Of a stretch of 64,000 bases of DNA, positions 11,056 to 22,810 are shown one piece after another (the stretch's first letter is position 1; each line of letters starts with the position of its first letter). The position numbers were made by a program, and so were the translations under genes. The stretch is taken from contig MU001672.1 in assembly GCA_010093515.1 (NCBI GenBank), positions 1,415,556 through 1,479,555 on the forward strand, in the 5' to 3' direction. Under the pieces are notes generated by a model. That model was not told where the DNA came from, did no database searches, and saw only the letters and a program-made list of their open reading frames with translations. The DNA is from Lineolata rhizophorae. Taxonomy: Eukaryota > Ascomycota > Dothideomycetes > Lineolatales > Lineolataceae.

Positions 11056-12050
11056 GATTTTGGCCACTCAAGTAATGAGCATACAAGGTTGTCCGTCGCA
11101 AGTATGGGAGAATGCAAACAATCGTCCCCGTGTGACCCAAAGCTCAGTCAAAAACTAGCTTCTTTTTGCCGCGTTAGACAGTTGAACAGAAGCTCAAATT
11201 CCGATAATTCTATTATCCGTGGAGCTACGTAGCTATGGGAGGTTCTAACCATAGCCCCGCTTTCAAGCGGAGCAAGTCCATTGTTACCCGCGGTTTGGGA
11301 TGAGGGGATGTAAGGCTTGTGGGGAACGAGCCCATGGAGTGAGGACGGAAAGCGCATGGAAAGCGGTCTTGCCCCGATGCGCTGCATCGGGGTGCTGCCG
11401 TCCTCGGATGCCCACGAGTTTGTTAGCGTCTTTGTGACCCGAGACGCATCAATGCTAGGCCAGGAATGGGAGAAAAGGCAAACTGGGCGGCGGAGGAGGG
11501 GCGGCGGAGGAGGGGCGGCGGCGGAGCGGCGCCGATCCGATGCGCCGTCCCGGCAATGTCGGAGTGTCCCCGACCGGAACGCTAAACGAGCTGTCCGACA
11601 CCCATGCGTCGGCCCAAGCCTACAGTATCCATTTGATGTCTGCAGCCATCCCATAGAAAGCGCTGAAACAACAGCGAGTGAAGCGGCTTGTATTATGACT
11701 CGAGGAGAAAGAGCGGCTACCCCAACGTGTTCGACAAGAGTCCCTTGGATCCTTGGGCCCCACACTGTCTCCATGTGGATATGGAGTACTCCGTCGGAGT
11801 GTGGACTCAAATTTCGACGAGCACCTGGTCTGTTGATAGTATTTCTGTAACAGTAAATGAGGCTCAGTCCTTATTATGTGGTGTCGAGTGCTGTACGGTG
11901 TTAAGTGTTCGAACTTTTCTTGTTGAGCGTGTACGGACCTGATATTGGATTCCGCCTTTTCTACAAGCTTGAGACCAAGCCAAAAGCGCAGCATTGAATT
12001 ATTAATTATTTTCTTTTTCTGATTTCGTGGCCCCCTTGTTGGGTGCAGCC
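11056..12050. promoter_or_regulatory. Divergent promoter, O-methyltransferase / FAD monooxygenase 2
   Basis: A spacer of 995 bases between two divergent genes. A purine-rich (GGAGGGGCGGC)n-like patch occurs at about 11490-11530. The palindrome GTCGGAGTGTCCCCGAC (11558-11574) and the half-site string TCGGAGTGT near 11790 resemble the CGG/CCG element before the transporter and SnoaL-like genes. Open frames over this stretch lack domain content. Confidence 0.45.
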
Positions 12051-13573
12051 ATGGTGTCGGCAAAGCCTTCGAGAGGCGTTGGCCCTGATGGAATTGCCTA
12101 CCCGCGGTCCAGTGGCGTTAAGGTTATTGTGATTGGGCTAGGATATTCCGGGGTGGTCACGGCGATTGAATGTCACCGAAAGGGCCATGATGTCGTTGTC
12201 TATGAGCAGGCTCCCGAGTTGACGGAACTTGGTCGGTGATTTTGCGCCACTCCCTTGTTGAATGTTGCTAACACTTCATAGGCGATATCATTGGAATCAC
12301 TGCAAATGCAGCACAGATTATCGCGAAGTGGGGAAATGGAAAAGTTCACAGCCAAATCGAACCCCTTCTCTGTACTTGGGCGGCAAACAACATCAGAAAG
12401 CATGACACTGGAGAAATCATCTTCCCCCAACCAATGGACGGATACGCTGCTGGTTCGGGGTACACTGGGCCCCGAGGTCCTATGGCTATGATATTTGCCA
12501 ACCACTGCAGGGAGCTTGGAATTCCTATTAATCTCGGTAAGCGAGTGACGGAGTATTTCGAGACTGAAAATGAAGCTGGCATTGTTGTCGACGGCCAACG
12601 GATCTCTGCGGACTGCGTCATTGCTTGTGACGGAGTCAAATCGGCTGCGCGGCCATTCATCACCGGAATCAACGACAAGCCTCATCACACTGGCTACGCA
12701 GCATACCGAGCATGGTTCTCTTCCGAGGAAGCTAGGAAGAATCCCAAGTTATCTTGGCTATTTGAAGGGGAGTACGACAAGATGGAGACATACATTGGAC
12801 CGGATCAGCACTGCATTATCGGAACTTGCTCCCATCAAAATGGTGTCGTGTGGACAATGACACATAAAGACATCTACGATACTGCCTCAGAGTCGTGGGC
12901 CTTTCCCGGAAAGCATGAAGACGTTCTCAACTACACAAAGGGATGGCACTCGAGGATCCACGACGTGGTCAATGCAACGCCCGCTAGTCAGCTCGTCGAC
13001 TACAAGTTGCTCTGGAGAGATGCACTTCCTAGTTGGGTGTCTCGGCATGGTCGTATGATTGTGCTAGGAGATTCCGCGCATCCATTCCTTCCAACTTCAG
13101 CTCAAGGTGCTGGGCAAGCTATTGAAGACGGAGCTACAGTAGCCATCTGCCTTGAACTCGCCGGCAAAGGCAACACCCCACTTGGCTTGCGCACCTGCGA
13201 GAAACTACGGTAATTTCGCAAGTTTGTCTATGCTTTATGCATTCGCTAACATGCCTTCAGATATGCTCGGGCAACTCTAGCCCAAAAGATTGGGTTTGAA
13301 ACCAGAGATGTCTGGCATAAGACTGACTGGGAGCTTGCGGCCAAGAACCCCCAGTCAGTGTCGATGCCTCTTCCAAACTGGCTTTTTGGCCATGATCCCC
13401 AAAAATATGCCTATGACGACTTTGATGCTGCTGCACAAGCCATCAAAAACGGGACCACTTACGTGCCCACAAACCTCCCGCCACCCGGTGAGCGGCACCG
13501 AGTGAACGATTTCAAGCCCCAAGATGCTAGCCCTTGGCTGAGGGGAGAGATTGTGCCACGCGCTAGGTTATAG
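12051..13573 (+). CDS. FAD-dependent monooxygenase (salicylate-hydroxylase-like), copy 2
   Basis: Second class A flavin monooxygenase of the cluster, 473 aa in three exons: 12051-12231, 12282-13209 and 13261-13573. It keeps the FAD motif VIGLGYSGVVTAIECHRKG, the DG motif VIACDGVKSAAR and the motif VLGDSAHPFLPTSAQGAG. Compared with copy 1 it has a longer N-terminus (about 20 residues before the Rossmann fold) and a C-terminal tail ending ASPWLRGEIVPRARL. The first intron (phase 1, just after the first FAD segment) and the last (phase 2, in the codon before YARA) match copy 1; the middle intron of copy 1 is absent here, where HKDIYDT reads straight through. The first intron begins GTCGGT, a weak donor. 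The likely role is hydroxylation or oxidative decarboxylation of an aromatic intermediate; the substrate is unknown. Confidence 0.9.
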
Positions 13574-14082
13574 ACCTATCATCACTGCTATACGCAGTCC
13601 TGGCGAAGCGGTGAAAGATTGAAGTTGAGTTCTAGATATTGGAGGGGGTGCCGACTTCATTGCGATTAGTCCTTCATATCCAATCTGTGGGGTCCAGACC
13701 TGCGGAGCAACTATCGGCAAATGTGACTATTATCTTTCTAGCGTGATAATGTAAATAATCTGTTGAATTACCACGATAGAGTTCGCATCTAGTCAGCATG
13801 GTCCTAATCAGGCGTTGGGAGAACCCAACGCTTATAGAAAGATTGTCTGTTGTCGAGAAACCGAGGTCTGGGTTACCAGGCTTTTTCGCAGATCGCGAGT
13901 CAGGCCCCGCCCCGCTAATGTACCCCACAAACTTTCGCCCCCCGGCCGCGTGTCCGTGACCCTAGCTGGACCTAGCCCCGCATAACTAGGGCAGACCCCT
14001 AAAATCCTCTTTCAACTACTTCTCTTTCCCTCATGCCTGTCGTGTCCGTTTGATATTCCTTCCATAATCGAATTTCTGTCAC
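13574..14082. promoter_or_regulatory. Spacer and promoter of the Zn2Cys6 regulator
   Basis: 509 bases between two genes in the same direction. Pyrimidine-rich tracts (CTTTCAACTACTTCTCTTTC, about 14010-14030) precede the start, as in many fungal promoters. No other feature was seen. Confidence 0.35.
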
Positions 14083-16531
14083 ATGGCTACATCCGAGATA
14101 AGCAAGGCCATGGCAGAATACAACATGGATCGTCTCCGCTCTGGTCAAGCATGCCGCGTGTGCAGGAAACGAAAAAATAAATGCGACGGAACTCGTCCGG
14201 CTTGCGGATTTTGCACCAAAAGAGGCTCTGAATGCGTATATGACAATCCGTACAAGTCAATGCAAATCGACGAAGGGTACCTGCGAACCCCTCAGTTGTT
14301 CTCTCGAGCAGAGTATGCTAATGCGCGCCTGGTAGATACGTAGAATCGTTGGAAGAAAAGGTGCGCAAACTCGAGGAAGACCTCCGACAGTCGGTTGGCC
14401 AGGCTCGCGAAAGTGCTCTTGGCCGCGCGGAATCTCGGACGAGCGACGCTAGTCTCGTCCAGGGACTCCAAGTCAATGAACCAATTGCGACCCAGAAGGT
14501 ACTCAGTTCGGATAATAGAGCCCCAATCCGTACCCATTCTGGTGCCCCTTCGCTTGAAGTAGGCCTCGAGTTCGTGAAAGTCATCAAATACAGTAAGCCA
14601 AAGCTACAACTTGTGTTCCGTATCACTGTTCTGACAATACGGTAGATGAAATTTCAATCCATTCAGCTCTGGCTGATTTTGGTCTTGCGCCATCGGATGC
14701 GTCCAAAAGGCAAAGACAGTCATCTCCAGACCCTGCACCAGACAGCAGTTTGCCGGAAGGAACGCCTCATTTTACTGCCGGGAATAGCAACGAACCTAGC
14801 GCCGATAGACATATTCTCCCTCCGAAAGCACTGGCAAACCGCTTGGCTGACTTGTTCTTCGAGCATACGGCGCCAGAATTACCCGTAGTTCACGAACCGA
14901 CATTTCGGAGAATGTTCTCTCTGGTGTATGAACGTAACAACAAGCCCAGCATCTCGTTCCAGGCCCTATTGAATGCAGTCTTCGCGTTTGGATGCGACAA
15001 TCTCGACCTCAGCCTATCTCAGATCTATGAGTTATCACAGATGTTTCATCGTCGAGCTACGGGTTTGATAATTTCGGTCTGCTATGACATTGCGACATTT
15101 GAAGTTGTCCAAGCGTTTCTCTTGGTCACCTTGCATCTGAATAGCAACATGCAATTCAACAGGATGTGGACCAATACAGGCTTGCTGGTGAGGATGTCGC
15201 AAGCCTTGGGCCTGCACCTAGATCCTTCGCATTGGGATATAAGTACGGTAGAGAAAGAGCTCAGGAAGCGAATCTGGTGGTCTATACACGCGCTTGACAG
15301 GTATTAAAGTCTTCATGCAACACATGCAAAAAAAACATTTGAGCAATAAGCTGATAGTTTTGCAGGTTCATCAGTCTGAAATTTTGTCGTCCACCTGCTT
15401 TAACGGTAGAAGGATACCCGGTCAGTAAACCTGAAATTGTGGACGACGAGCAGATCACGGAGCACGGATTTGTCAAGTCCGCAAGTTCACAAACAAGGAA
15501 GCCATCGTCGATGCATTACTTCAATTCCTTGCTCGATCTCATTTACGTGTCAGAAACGGTGCTCATGTCCACCTACCGGGATACGCCGTGGTTTCTTCCG
15601 TCTGCCGCGAACGAAACATCTCGCGAAAGTAACAATATAGGCTCTGCGCAACTCTACACTCAGCTCGAACTGCTGTCCGCGCAAGAAGGGAAGCTTTCCG
15701 CTTGGCTGGTTAAACTTCCGCAACATCTGCAATTCGACTACCGGAACAGTGATTCAAGGCTCAAGAAGCAACAACGGACGCTGCAAATCCGCTATTTGCA
15801 TGCGAGGCTCGTGATCCACAGACAGAGCGTTATTGCAACCATCCGGCGCGACAAAGAAAGAGCTGCAGAACAAAGTGACCATTTCTTGCGGTCTGTCATG
15901 GCAGCCAGCGTGCGCCAATGTCTGGACTGTGCGTGCAAACTAGTGGAGCTGATTGAGGAATACTCCAAAGATCAGAGTTTAGGTCCGTGGTGGCTAAATG
16001 TCCAGTGTAAGTTCACTTGGCTTTTCCGCAGTAGTTGTTATTTACTGATCGATTAATTCTGTAGTCATCTTCACAACATTGGCGACTTTGTTCGCCGTCA
16101 AGTCAAGGCCTAGCATTATTCGGACCCTCGACGAGAGTGCCGTCAACCTTGCCATTGACACTGCCATGGACTACCTACGATCCTTGGGTGCTGTTAATCC
16201 CACTATGAAAAAGTGCCAAGAATATTTCGAATCTCTCAATACGTGGGCTGCAAACAAAAAGTCGTCCTTAGATGCCGGGCCTTCGACAAGACGTTCGTTT
16301 GTCCCGTCGTCGATTCCAAAAGCACCGACAGTTCAGTCTTCTATTTCTGCCAACGCGGCAAATCACCCTACAGAGAGCAATTTCGGCTTGCAAATCCACC
16401 CCGCTGCTGTCAGCCACGATCAAGATGAATTCGATATTTTCGACATGGATCAACTTATGGCGGACTATCCATTTGATCTGTTCCCGGACCCCCTTCTGCG
16501 CGACCTCGATTTCGGACAAGAATCGACTTGA
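14083..16531 (+). CDS. Zn2Cys6 fungal transcription factor (probable cluster regulator)
   Basis: Nuclear DNA-binding regulator of 737 aa in five exons: 14083-14276, 14336-14592, 14646-15300, 15366-16006 and 16065-16531. A binuclear zinc cluster sits near the N-terminus (six Cys, about residues 24-51: CRVCRKRKNKC then CGFCTKRGSEC). It is followed by a short coiled coil (YVESLEEKVRKLEEDLRQ) that would dimerise it on paired CGG sites. The middle homology region (fungal-specific TF domain) begins at LANRLADLFFEH and includes MSQALGLHLDP and RKRIWWSIHALDR. The C-terminus is acidic (DEFDIFDMDQLMADYPFD) and may activate transcription. It lies at the right edge of the enzyme cluster, so it is the natural candidate for controlling it, probably through the CGG/CCG palindromes in the divergent promoters. 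Confidence 0.9.
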
Positions 16532-17190
16532 AGTAAGGGATTTCTGCTCATCGAATGGAGATCGAAGTGCCAGCAGCCAACGAGGATTTCGCAGTTGCAC
16601 ACATTAGCCATACGCAATTTGGGGTTGGCCGCCTTGCTGTCGGATAAACGGTGAGGGGTTTTTGTCTTGGTTGAATATCTTCCTGACTTCTGCGATTGAT
16701 TGTTTCAAAAGCTATGACTGGTTAGATAATGGATTAATTTTACGCCATGCTTCTAAGATGGGTATTTCACATGCGAACTCCATTTGGAGCGTATAATTTT
16801 AACTTGAGAAGTTGCACGAAGTAGTTTCTATACTATAGTGTGAATTCTTGTAATATAATCGTCATGCCTAGAAATCTAGGATATGAAAGGGACATCTAAT
16901 GAGATATGGCAGAGCTAGAGACGATGAAATTTGGTAGTTAAAACAATTTAACATACCTAAGAAAAGCAGTCATGAATCACCTCACATTACAGTTCATATT
17001 GCAGCGTCGTCTTAAAAAATAATCATCTGTACAAAGTACGGTTGCACGCTCGCACAATATTTTGACAGTCAGAGAATAGTACTACTAATACAGGGTATTC
17101 GCACAACGAAGCCATAAGCTCTCAACGCCGTGATCGAAGTTCAATCCCACCATCTCCTTCTGGACTCTGCACTTAATCGCCAGTTCCTGA
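16532..17190. other. AT-rich convergent spacer, right edge of the cluster
   Basis: 659 bases between the convergent regulator and methyltransferase genes. It is AT-rich and has no open frame or repeat that I recognise. It separates the accessory cluster from conserved genes. Confidence 0.5.
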
Positions 17191-19071
17191 TTACTCCATT
17201 ATCACATCCTCCATCACCTCGTTCTCCGTAGCCTCGTCCCCAATCATCTCGTTCTCCGTCGCCTCCCCCAGAATCTCCCCCTCCGTATTCTGATCCTCCT
17301 CTGTCTCCATTATCTTACTCTGACCTTCCTTACTCTCATTCTCCTTCCTTTGATCACGGTTCAAACGCTTGTGCTTCCCCTTCTTTCTCTTCCTCTTCAG
17401 CTCACCATAATCCTCGGCAGGCCGCATGGGTACGCGGTGGCCCTCCCAAGAGAACTTGATCGCCTCGTCACCCCAGCTCCACCATCCCTCCACAAGGTAA
17501 CGAGCGAAGCATTCCAAGGCACGATAATCCTTTTGCAGCAGAGGCTCGACAAGAGACTTGAGGCACGGCTTGCGGGAATGCACGTCCGGGACAGCGATAA
17601 TGAAACGGCGCTTGATTTGGCGGTACTTTCCACAAGAGGCGGCGGCGGCGGCATTTATCTCGTCTATGGTCTTGGGCTCCTTCATGCGACGGCCCATCAG
17701 ACACACTTCCCACGGAAGGCGGTATTTGCCGTCGGCCGGGCAGACGGGCTCGCCGGAAGTCGTGACCTTGACCCAGACCCATTCTTCGACGAACTCGACG
17801 TGCCACTTCTCGAAGAGCCCGTACTTGCCGACGACGGCTTGGCGGGAGTGGTACGAGTTGGTGATCCAGACGGCGACCAGGGCGCCAGGCTGGGAGCCAT
17901 CGTCAGCAGGCTCCTCCAACATCTTGTCGATGTCCATATTGTCGACGAGATCGACGGTCTCATCGATCCGCATTGGGACATCGTAGCCCCCGGACGCCAA
18001 TGCCGAATTATTAGCCCAGGGCGGGTCCAACTGAACAAAGTCGAATTTCGGCCTGTACCACGCTGGCTTCGGCGAGCCGAAGTCGCCGGCTAGGCTGGCC
18101 AACTGGTAGACCCCCCTGTGCGGGTGGCCGCCGCCGCAAGGTCCGAGAACGAACCCGCTGCGAGGCGGGAGGCGAAAAGTGAAACTCCCGAAGAAGTTGG
18201 AGAGAGGAGGCACGGCGTGGTCTGGAGGTAAGAGGAGCTTGCCGCGGGATTCGGCCGGGACTTCTGCATAGGTGGGCCAGATTTTGTTCTTGTCGGCGGA
18301 AACCCAGAGCCTGAGGTTCGCAGGCTCATCGGAGGGATTGTGGCCACGGACGTGCCACGTCTTCTCGGTCCGGGCCTTCAGCCTTTCGGCCATCTCGGAT
18401 TGCTCCGAGAAGGCGAGTGCGGCGTTATCGCCCAGGGGGAAAACGTGCTTGGCGTGAGCATATGTCCCCGCCGAGAGGCCCTTGAGGGCGGCATTAAATT
18501 GTGGCTCGAGCCACCAATATAGCGCCGAGCAGCCGTCGTAAACTTTGAATGGGGCTTCCATGTCCGACGGGAGAGAGAGGCCTGCAATTATTTGTTAGCG
18601 TTGCTCACAATAAGTACAAAGTTGATGAGATCATATTGACAGACCTGGTACTCTGCCAATTGATGGCAGCCACCTCGGCGTCCCGGCCACAGTCATCTGT
18701 TTGAGGCCGTATGTTTGCCTCCGGAGGCACCACGCCCCATTTTGGGGGCGGTGCCTCCGTGCTTCGGCCAGCGCTTGTTGAATGAGGGCGCCGTATTCGG
18801 CGCGAAGCCGTTTGGCTTCGACACCGATCGGCGCCCCCGGCTTGTCGACGTCGTCGTATGGGCGGCTCGTGGGATAAACCGACAACAAATCGTCGGTTTC
18901 GAGGCCCTGGGCCGCCGCGATAGATGTCGGAATATCGATGACCGTGATGGTCCGGTCATCGTTCTGGTAGAGGATGGGGTTCCTAGACCCCGAATCTGTC
19001 GTCGCGATGTTAACGACGTTCTGTCGTAAGGTAAAGTCTACTAAACAACTCCTTGTGTAGGAGTATATCAT
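17191..19071 (-). CDS. METTL4-like MT-A70 family adenine-N6 methyltransferase
   Basis: SAM-dependent N6-adenine methyltransferase of the MT-A70 family, METTL4 branch, about 605 aa in two exons (19071-18645, 18581-17191). The catalytic motif DPPW (about residues 328-331, in FVQLDPPWANNSA) is intact. The downstream strands match METTL4: VAVWITNSYHSRQA, EFVEEWVWVKVTTSGEPV, then VPDVHSRKPCLKSLVEPLL, and ECFARYLVEGWWSWGDEAIKF at the end of the fold. METTL4 in animals methylates adenosine in U2 snRNA and possibly DNA; the fungal substrate is not settled. The C-terminus adds a lysine/arginine-rich stretch (KRKRKKGKHKRLNR, a probable nuclear signal) and an acidic tail with repeated EATENE units. The 5' end is uncertain: the ATG at 19071 is the first in frame, but the frame stays open upstream and a small extra exon near 19240 is possible. 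Confidence 0.8.
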
Positions 19072-20488
19072 TTGTAGACATGTCAAGGCTGCATAGCTGC
19101 GATTGCAGTGCCGTAAGCGAAGCCAATAGATGATGGGATGAACAGTGTGCAGGGCGGTTAGGTGCAGGGGAGGCTGGTTGGTTGCATGGGTTCTGTGGCG
19201 CAGTCCTAAGCGAGCTGCAGCAATAAAAACATTACTTACCAGCCTTATCGCCCATCTCTTAAAGATGCTCCACTAGCGCTTCGAAAATTTGACAAAAGCT
19301 GGTCCAAGTGCGCTGTTGTGCTGATGGTAACAGATGGGAGCTGTTGGGGCGTGAAGAGGAAGAAGCTCTGCACGCCGTGGTGAGAGTTTTCAACAATTTT
19401 TGTGTGTGTGGGGTCACGTGCAGTATTACATAACCCGCTTCCAAACACCCGGGTTGGCTCCTTCTGCTCTGAGACATAGTCAAAATTTACCGCTAGTGCT
19501 GGATTAGGAAATTAATGCTACGCCACACAGGATTGGAGCTTCCCGCTAAACCTACAATGTAATAGGCTATAGATTTTCAGAGAATTTGTACTGGATGGAC
19601 CTAAGATATAAAGTTCCGACCAATTTACTTTTTTTGCCGCATTATTGTCAGGATGAACCACGACTAATGCTAGAGCCTTGGAGATTAATCTGGAGTAAGT
19701 AGACGATTTCGGATAGGAATTTAGTCCAACATGAATTCTTATGTTGGGCTGGGGATAGGCCTAGCCTACTATTTTGTGAGCTGGTGTTCCAAAATCCTCC
19801 CTTATCTGCATACTACTTATGGACGACGTAGGAGGATTCGCAAGGCTGCCTTGCAAAGCCTAAAGATTCCAATGGGGCAGAAAGATGCTTCTTGTTTGCC
19901 ATGATCATGCCTTTCCATGGTGCCGACAAGCATACGTTCCGGTGTTGAGTCTAGTTGATTACAGGCAACCACAAACCGTACGGACTGCAGTAGTCTTGCT
20001 CATATAGACACGCAAGAGTTAAGACCGCAGCAATATATTGTGTGCGCATGGAAGGATGTAAATACACGCCGAGCTCATTATAAGCCTCTATGCACACCCG
20101 TTTCTCCGCCAAACATTAGACTAGGATTAGAAAAAACTAAACCGTTGGGCCACGGGCACGCTGAAGCACACCTAGTCCAGAAACCGGATTGGCATCAAAA
20201 GCGCACTGTGTTTGAAGGGCACTTTAACTAATGTCCTAGTAGACAGCAACCAAAACTTCGTTAGCCTCGCTGCTTACACAGATACCAACTGAGGTCTTTT
20301 GCTCGCGCGCAACCTCCAACCTATGACCTGCTATCCCTAATCGCATCTTTCCCAAAAGAAAAAGAAGAAAAAAAAAAAAAGTAGGTCCGAAGGATCTGAT
20401 ACAAAGGGAAACACAATAGAGCCACTACCAATCACCCACCAACCATCACCAAGCTCCCAATTGAACCATCTATTCCGCCTAGCCCACC
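19072..20488. other. Spacer upstream of the METTL4-like gene
   Basis: About 1.4 kb without a supported gene. It begins with the METTL4-like promoter and 5' leader (a GTAAGT donor at about 19230 follows a short ATG frame). The rest is AT-rich, ending in a poly-purine tract (AAGAAGAAAAAAAAAAAA, about 20360-20380) near the 3' end of the UPF3 gene. Short open frames here have no domain. Confidence 0.45.
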
Positions 20489-22810
20489 TTATGCACCCAC
20501 CGCCACACCAGCGCCGCCTTCACCCTGACCATCTGCGCCCCCTTTCGCCTCCCCACCAGCACCACCCCTCCCACCCCGTCCCCCTCTCCCCCTCCCCCTT
20601 CCTCTAAACGCGCTCCCGCCTCCCCTACCTCTCCCACTACCCGCAGCACCCTCACCCTCCTCATCCTCGCCCTTCCCCTTCCTCCCCGTTCCCTTCGACG
20701 CACTCCCTCCACCAGGCGTCTTTTCCCTCTTTTCCACCACTACTACGCTCGCCTGCTCGACCCGCACCGGGCTGCCTGCTACCGCGGCGGCGAGGCCCTC
20801 GGGGCGCTCGAACACCGCCGTCGCAAAGCCCTTGCGGCGCGCGTCGAGCTCGACGCCGCCGGGCCGGAGCACGCCGAAGGCCGACAAGGCCGCCGTGAGG
20901 GATTCGACCGTGACACCTTGCGAGGGGTTCGCGTGCTTGAGGAAGGCGGCGGTTTTGGGGCCCGAGGTAAAGCTGGACGCTGAGTCGGTTGTCGCGGGTA
21001 GATGGACGCCATCGGCCGACAACGGGGATTCGCCTGCCGGAGATTTCTTGAGGATGACGGGCGGCTTTGGGGGGGCTTTGGACGCGGTGGTCTCCGCGCC
21101 CTCTGCAATACCGGCCAACTGCTCCTTCCGGGCCTCTTTTTCTGCAGCTATGGAGGCTGCCTTGGCCGCTCGACGTTCTGAGCGGGTTGGTCCTGAACGT
21201 TGTTGGCCTCCGCCAGTAGCATCTCCAGCCTTCTCGTAACTCTTCTCTCCGCCCTTCCGGCCCCTAGCCTTACCCTGCCCAACTTCTCCGCCCCTACTAC
21301 CACCATCCTGCTTCGTCGCGTCTCCACGTTCGCCCTGTCCTGCGGCCGCCACCGCCACTCCCTGTTCGCTCACCTTCGTTCCACCCCCCTCAACCGCGTC
21401 CGCTGCAACTCCAGCTCCACCCTGCTTGTTATTGTCTGCCGCACTACCACTAGCCGCTGCAGCCGCCTCAGCTTTCCTCGACCTCCTCGGCGCAAGTCCT
21501 AAATCGCGCTGTAGCATCTTCGCCGCCACCGCCGCACTGCCCCTCCTCCGCTCCTTTGGAGCCTCTTTGCCGCCTCCAGTCCCACCACTGGCTACGGCCC
21601 CGCCCGCCGCGGTGCCCGCCTCAGTTAGAGGAGGCGGAGCCACTGCTTTCGACGAGGAGATTGTCGTCGTCGCTGCCATTTTTGCAGTCTTGTTACTTCC
21701 TGAAGTAGCGTCTACAGAGGAAGAAGGGGGAACATTTGTAGTACCTTCAGACGAACCAGTCCTGTCCCTTGCCTGTAGCACGCGGACGGCCTCCTTGGTC
21801 GCCTTGTCCGTGCGCTCGCGCCTGCTGCCAGGTTTCTTGTCCGGCGACGCCGCGGTGCCCTTGTCGCCTTTTTCGCGCGCGGCTTTGATACCTTTCTTGT
21901 CGCCGGCCACCGTTGTACCGCTAGTCTTGCCGCTCTGCTCGCGTGACTCCTTACGCACGTGCCGACCGTCCTTTTTGCCAGCCGCCGCCGCCGCCTTCGC
22001 TTCGGCGCGCTCGCGCTCCTTGGCCGCTTTCTTCTCACGCAAGTGTTCGATGAGAGGCGTCGTGATGACCGCAGCCTTGCTCTCCGCATCGGTAGAGTCG
22101 TCTTCGGCTCCGGCCGCAGTGACAGCAGCGTCGCCTACGGCCGCGGCAGCGGCCGTCTTGGGTGATGGGTTTGTAAGGCGTTCGAGGAAAGCCTTGAAGT
22201 CGGGGTCGGTGTCGATGGAGCCCTGGCGGGCGTCGACGCGGCGTTTCGCCGAGGGAACGCGTGCGTAGGGTGCGAATTCAAGAGTAGGCTGGCCCGTGTG
22301 AAGCGAGTTCACATTGGCACCGGAGGGTGTAGGATGCGCCGTCGCGACAATAGGAGTAGATTGGATCTTGCTAGAGAGGGTTGGGATGTGCGACGCGGAG
22401 GTGACCCGGAAGTAGGCCCGAGCAGGACGCGAGGGCTTCGCAAGACTGAATGAGAGAGATTAGTACGGCTGTAGAACATAGAGTCTTGGCTACTTATATG
22501 CGTACTCGGTCGACACCTTGCCCGGCTTGAACAGGAAGTAGTCCACCTTTCCCTCGCCGAGCTTCCACTCGTCACCAAGGGCGCTCTCGAGCTCCGCTTG
22601 CACTAGTCCGGGTGGCAGACGGCGCAGCACGAGCTTCAGCCTCGGCGACGTAGCTTTGGCACCGCCGCCGCCTCCGTTGCTAATGGATTTAGCGGCCGGG
22701 GTGCTGCTGTCGGCGGGAGTCGCAGCGGCGGATGGGTTGCTGGAAGCCGTGTTCCCACCTTTCTGGATGGCAGACACGGGAATTGGTAGGACGCCGTTGG
22801 CAGGAGCCAT
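20489..22810 (-). CDS. upf3: UPF3, nonsense-mediated mRNA decay factor
   Basis: Smg-4/UPF3 homologue, which bridges UPF2 to exon-junction or ribosomal complexes in nonsense-mediated decay and shuttles between nucleus and cytoplasm. It has 757 aa in two exons, 22810-22494 and 22445-20489. The RNP-like UPF3 domain starts at about residue 52 with RLKLVLRRLPPGLVQAELES, then GDEWKLGEGKVDYFLFKPGK, and continues after the intron as PSRPARAYFRV...LEFAPYARVP. The rest is a long low-complexity lysine/alanine/glutamate-rich region, a conserved short stretch with RDLGLAPRRSRK, and a C-terminal RGG tail (RGRGRGGRGGRGG). The ATG at 22810 is the first in frame; upstream the frame is open but without ATG. 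The length is within the range of filamentous fungal UPF3. It is divergent from ppg1 at 23718. Confidence 0.88.

Noticed and set aside
21426-22268. 280-codon plus-strand frame
   Set aside because: It is antisense to the Ala/Lys-rich part of upf3; the hydrophobic Leu/Ala/Ser-rich product is a compositional artefact.
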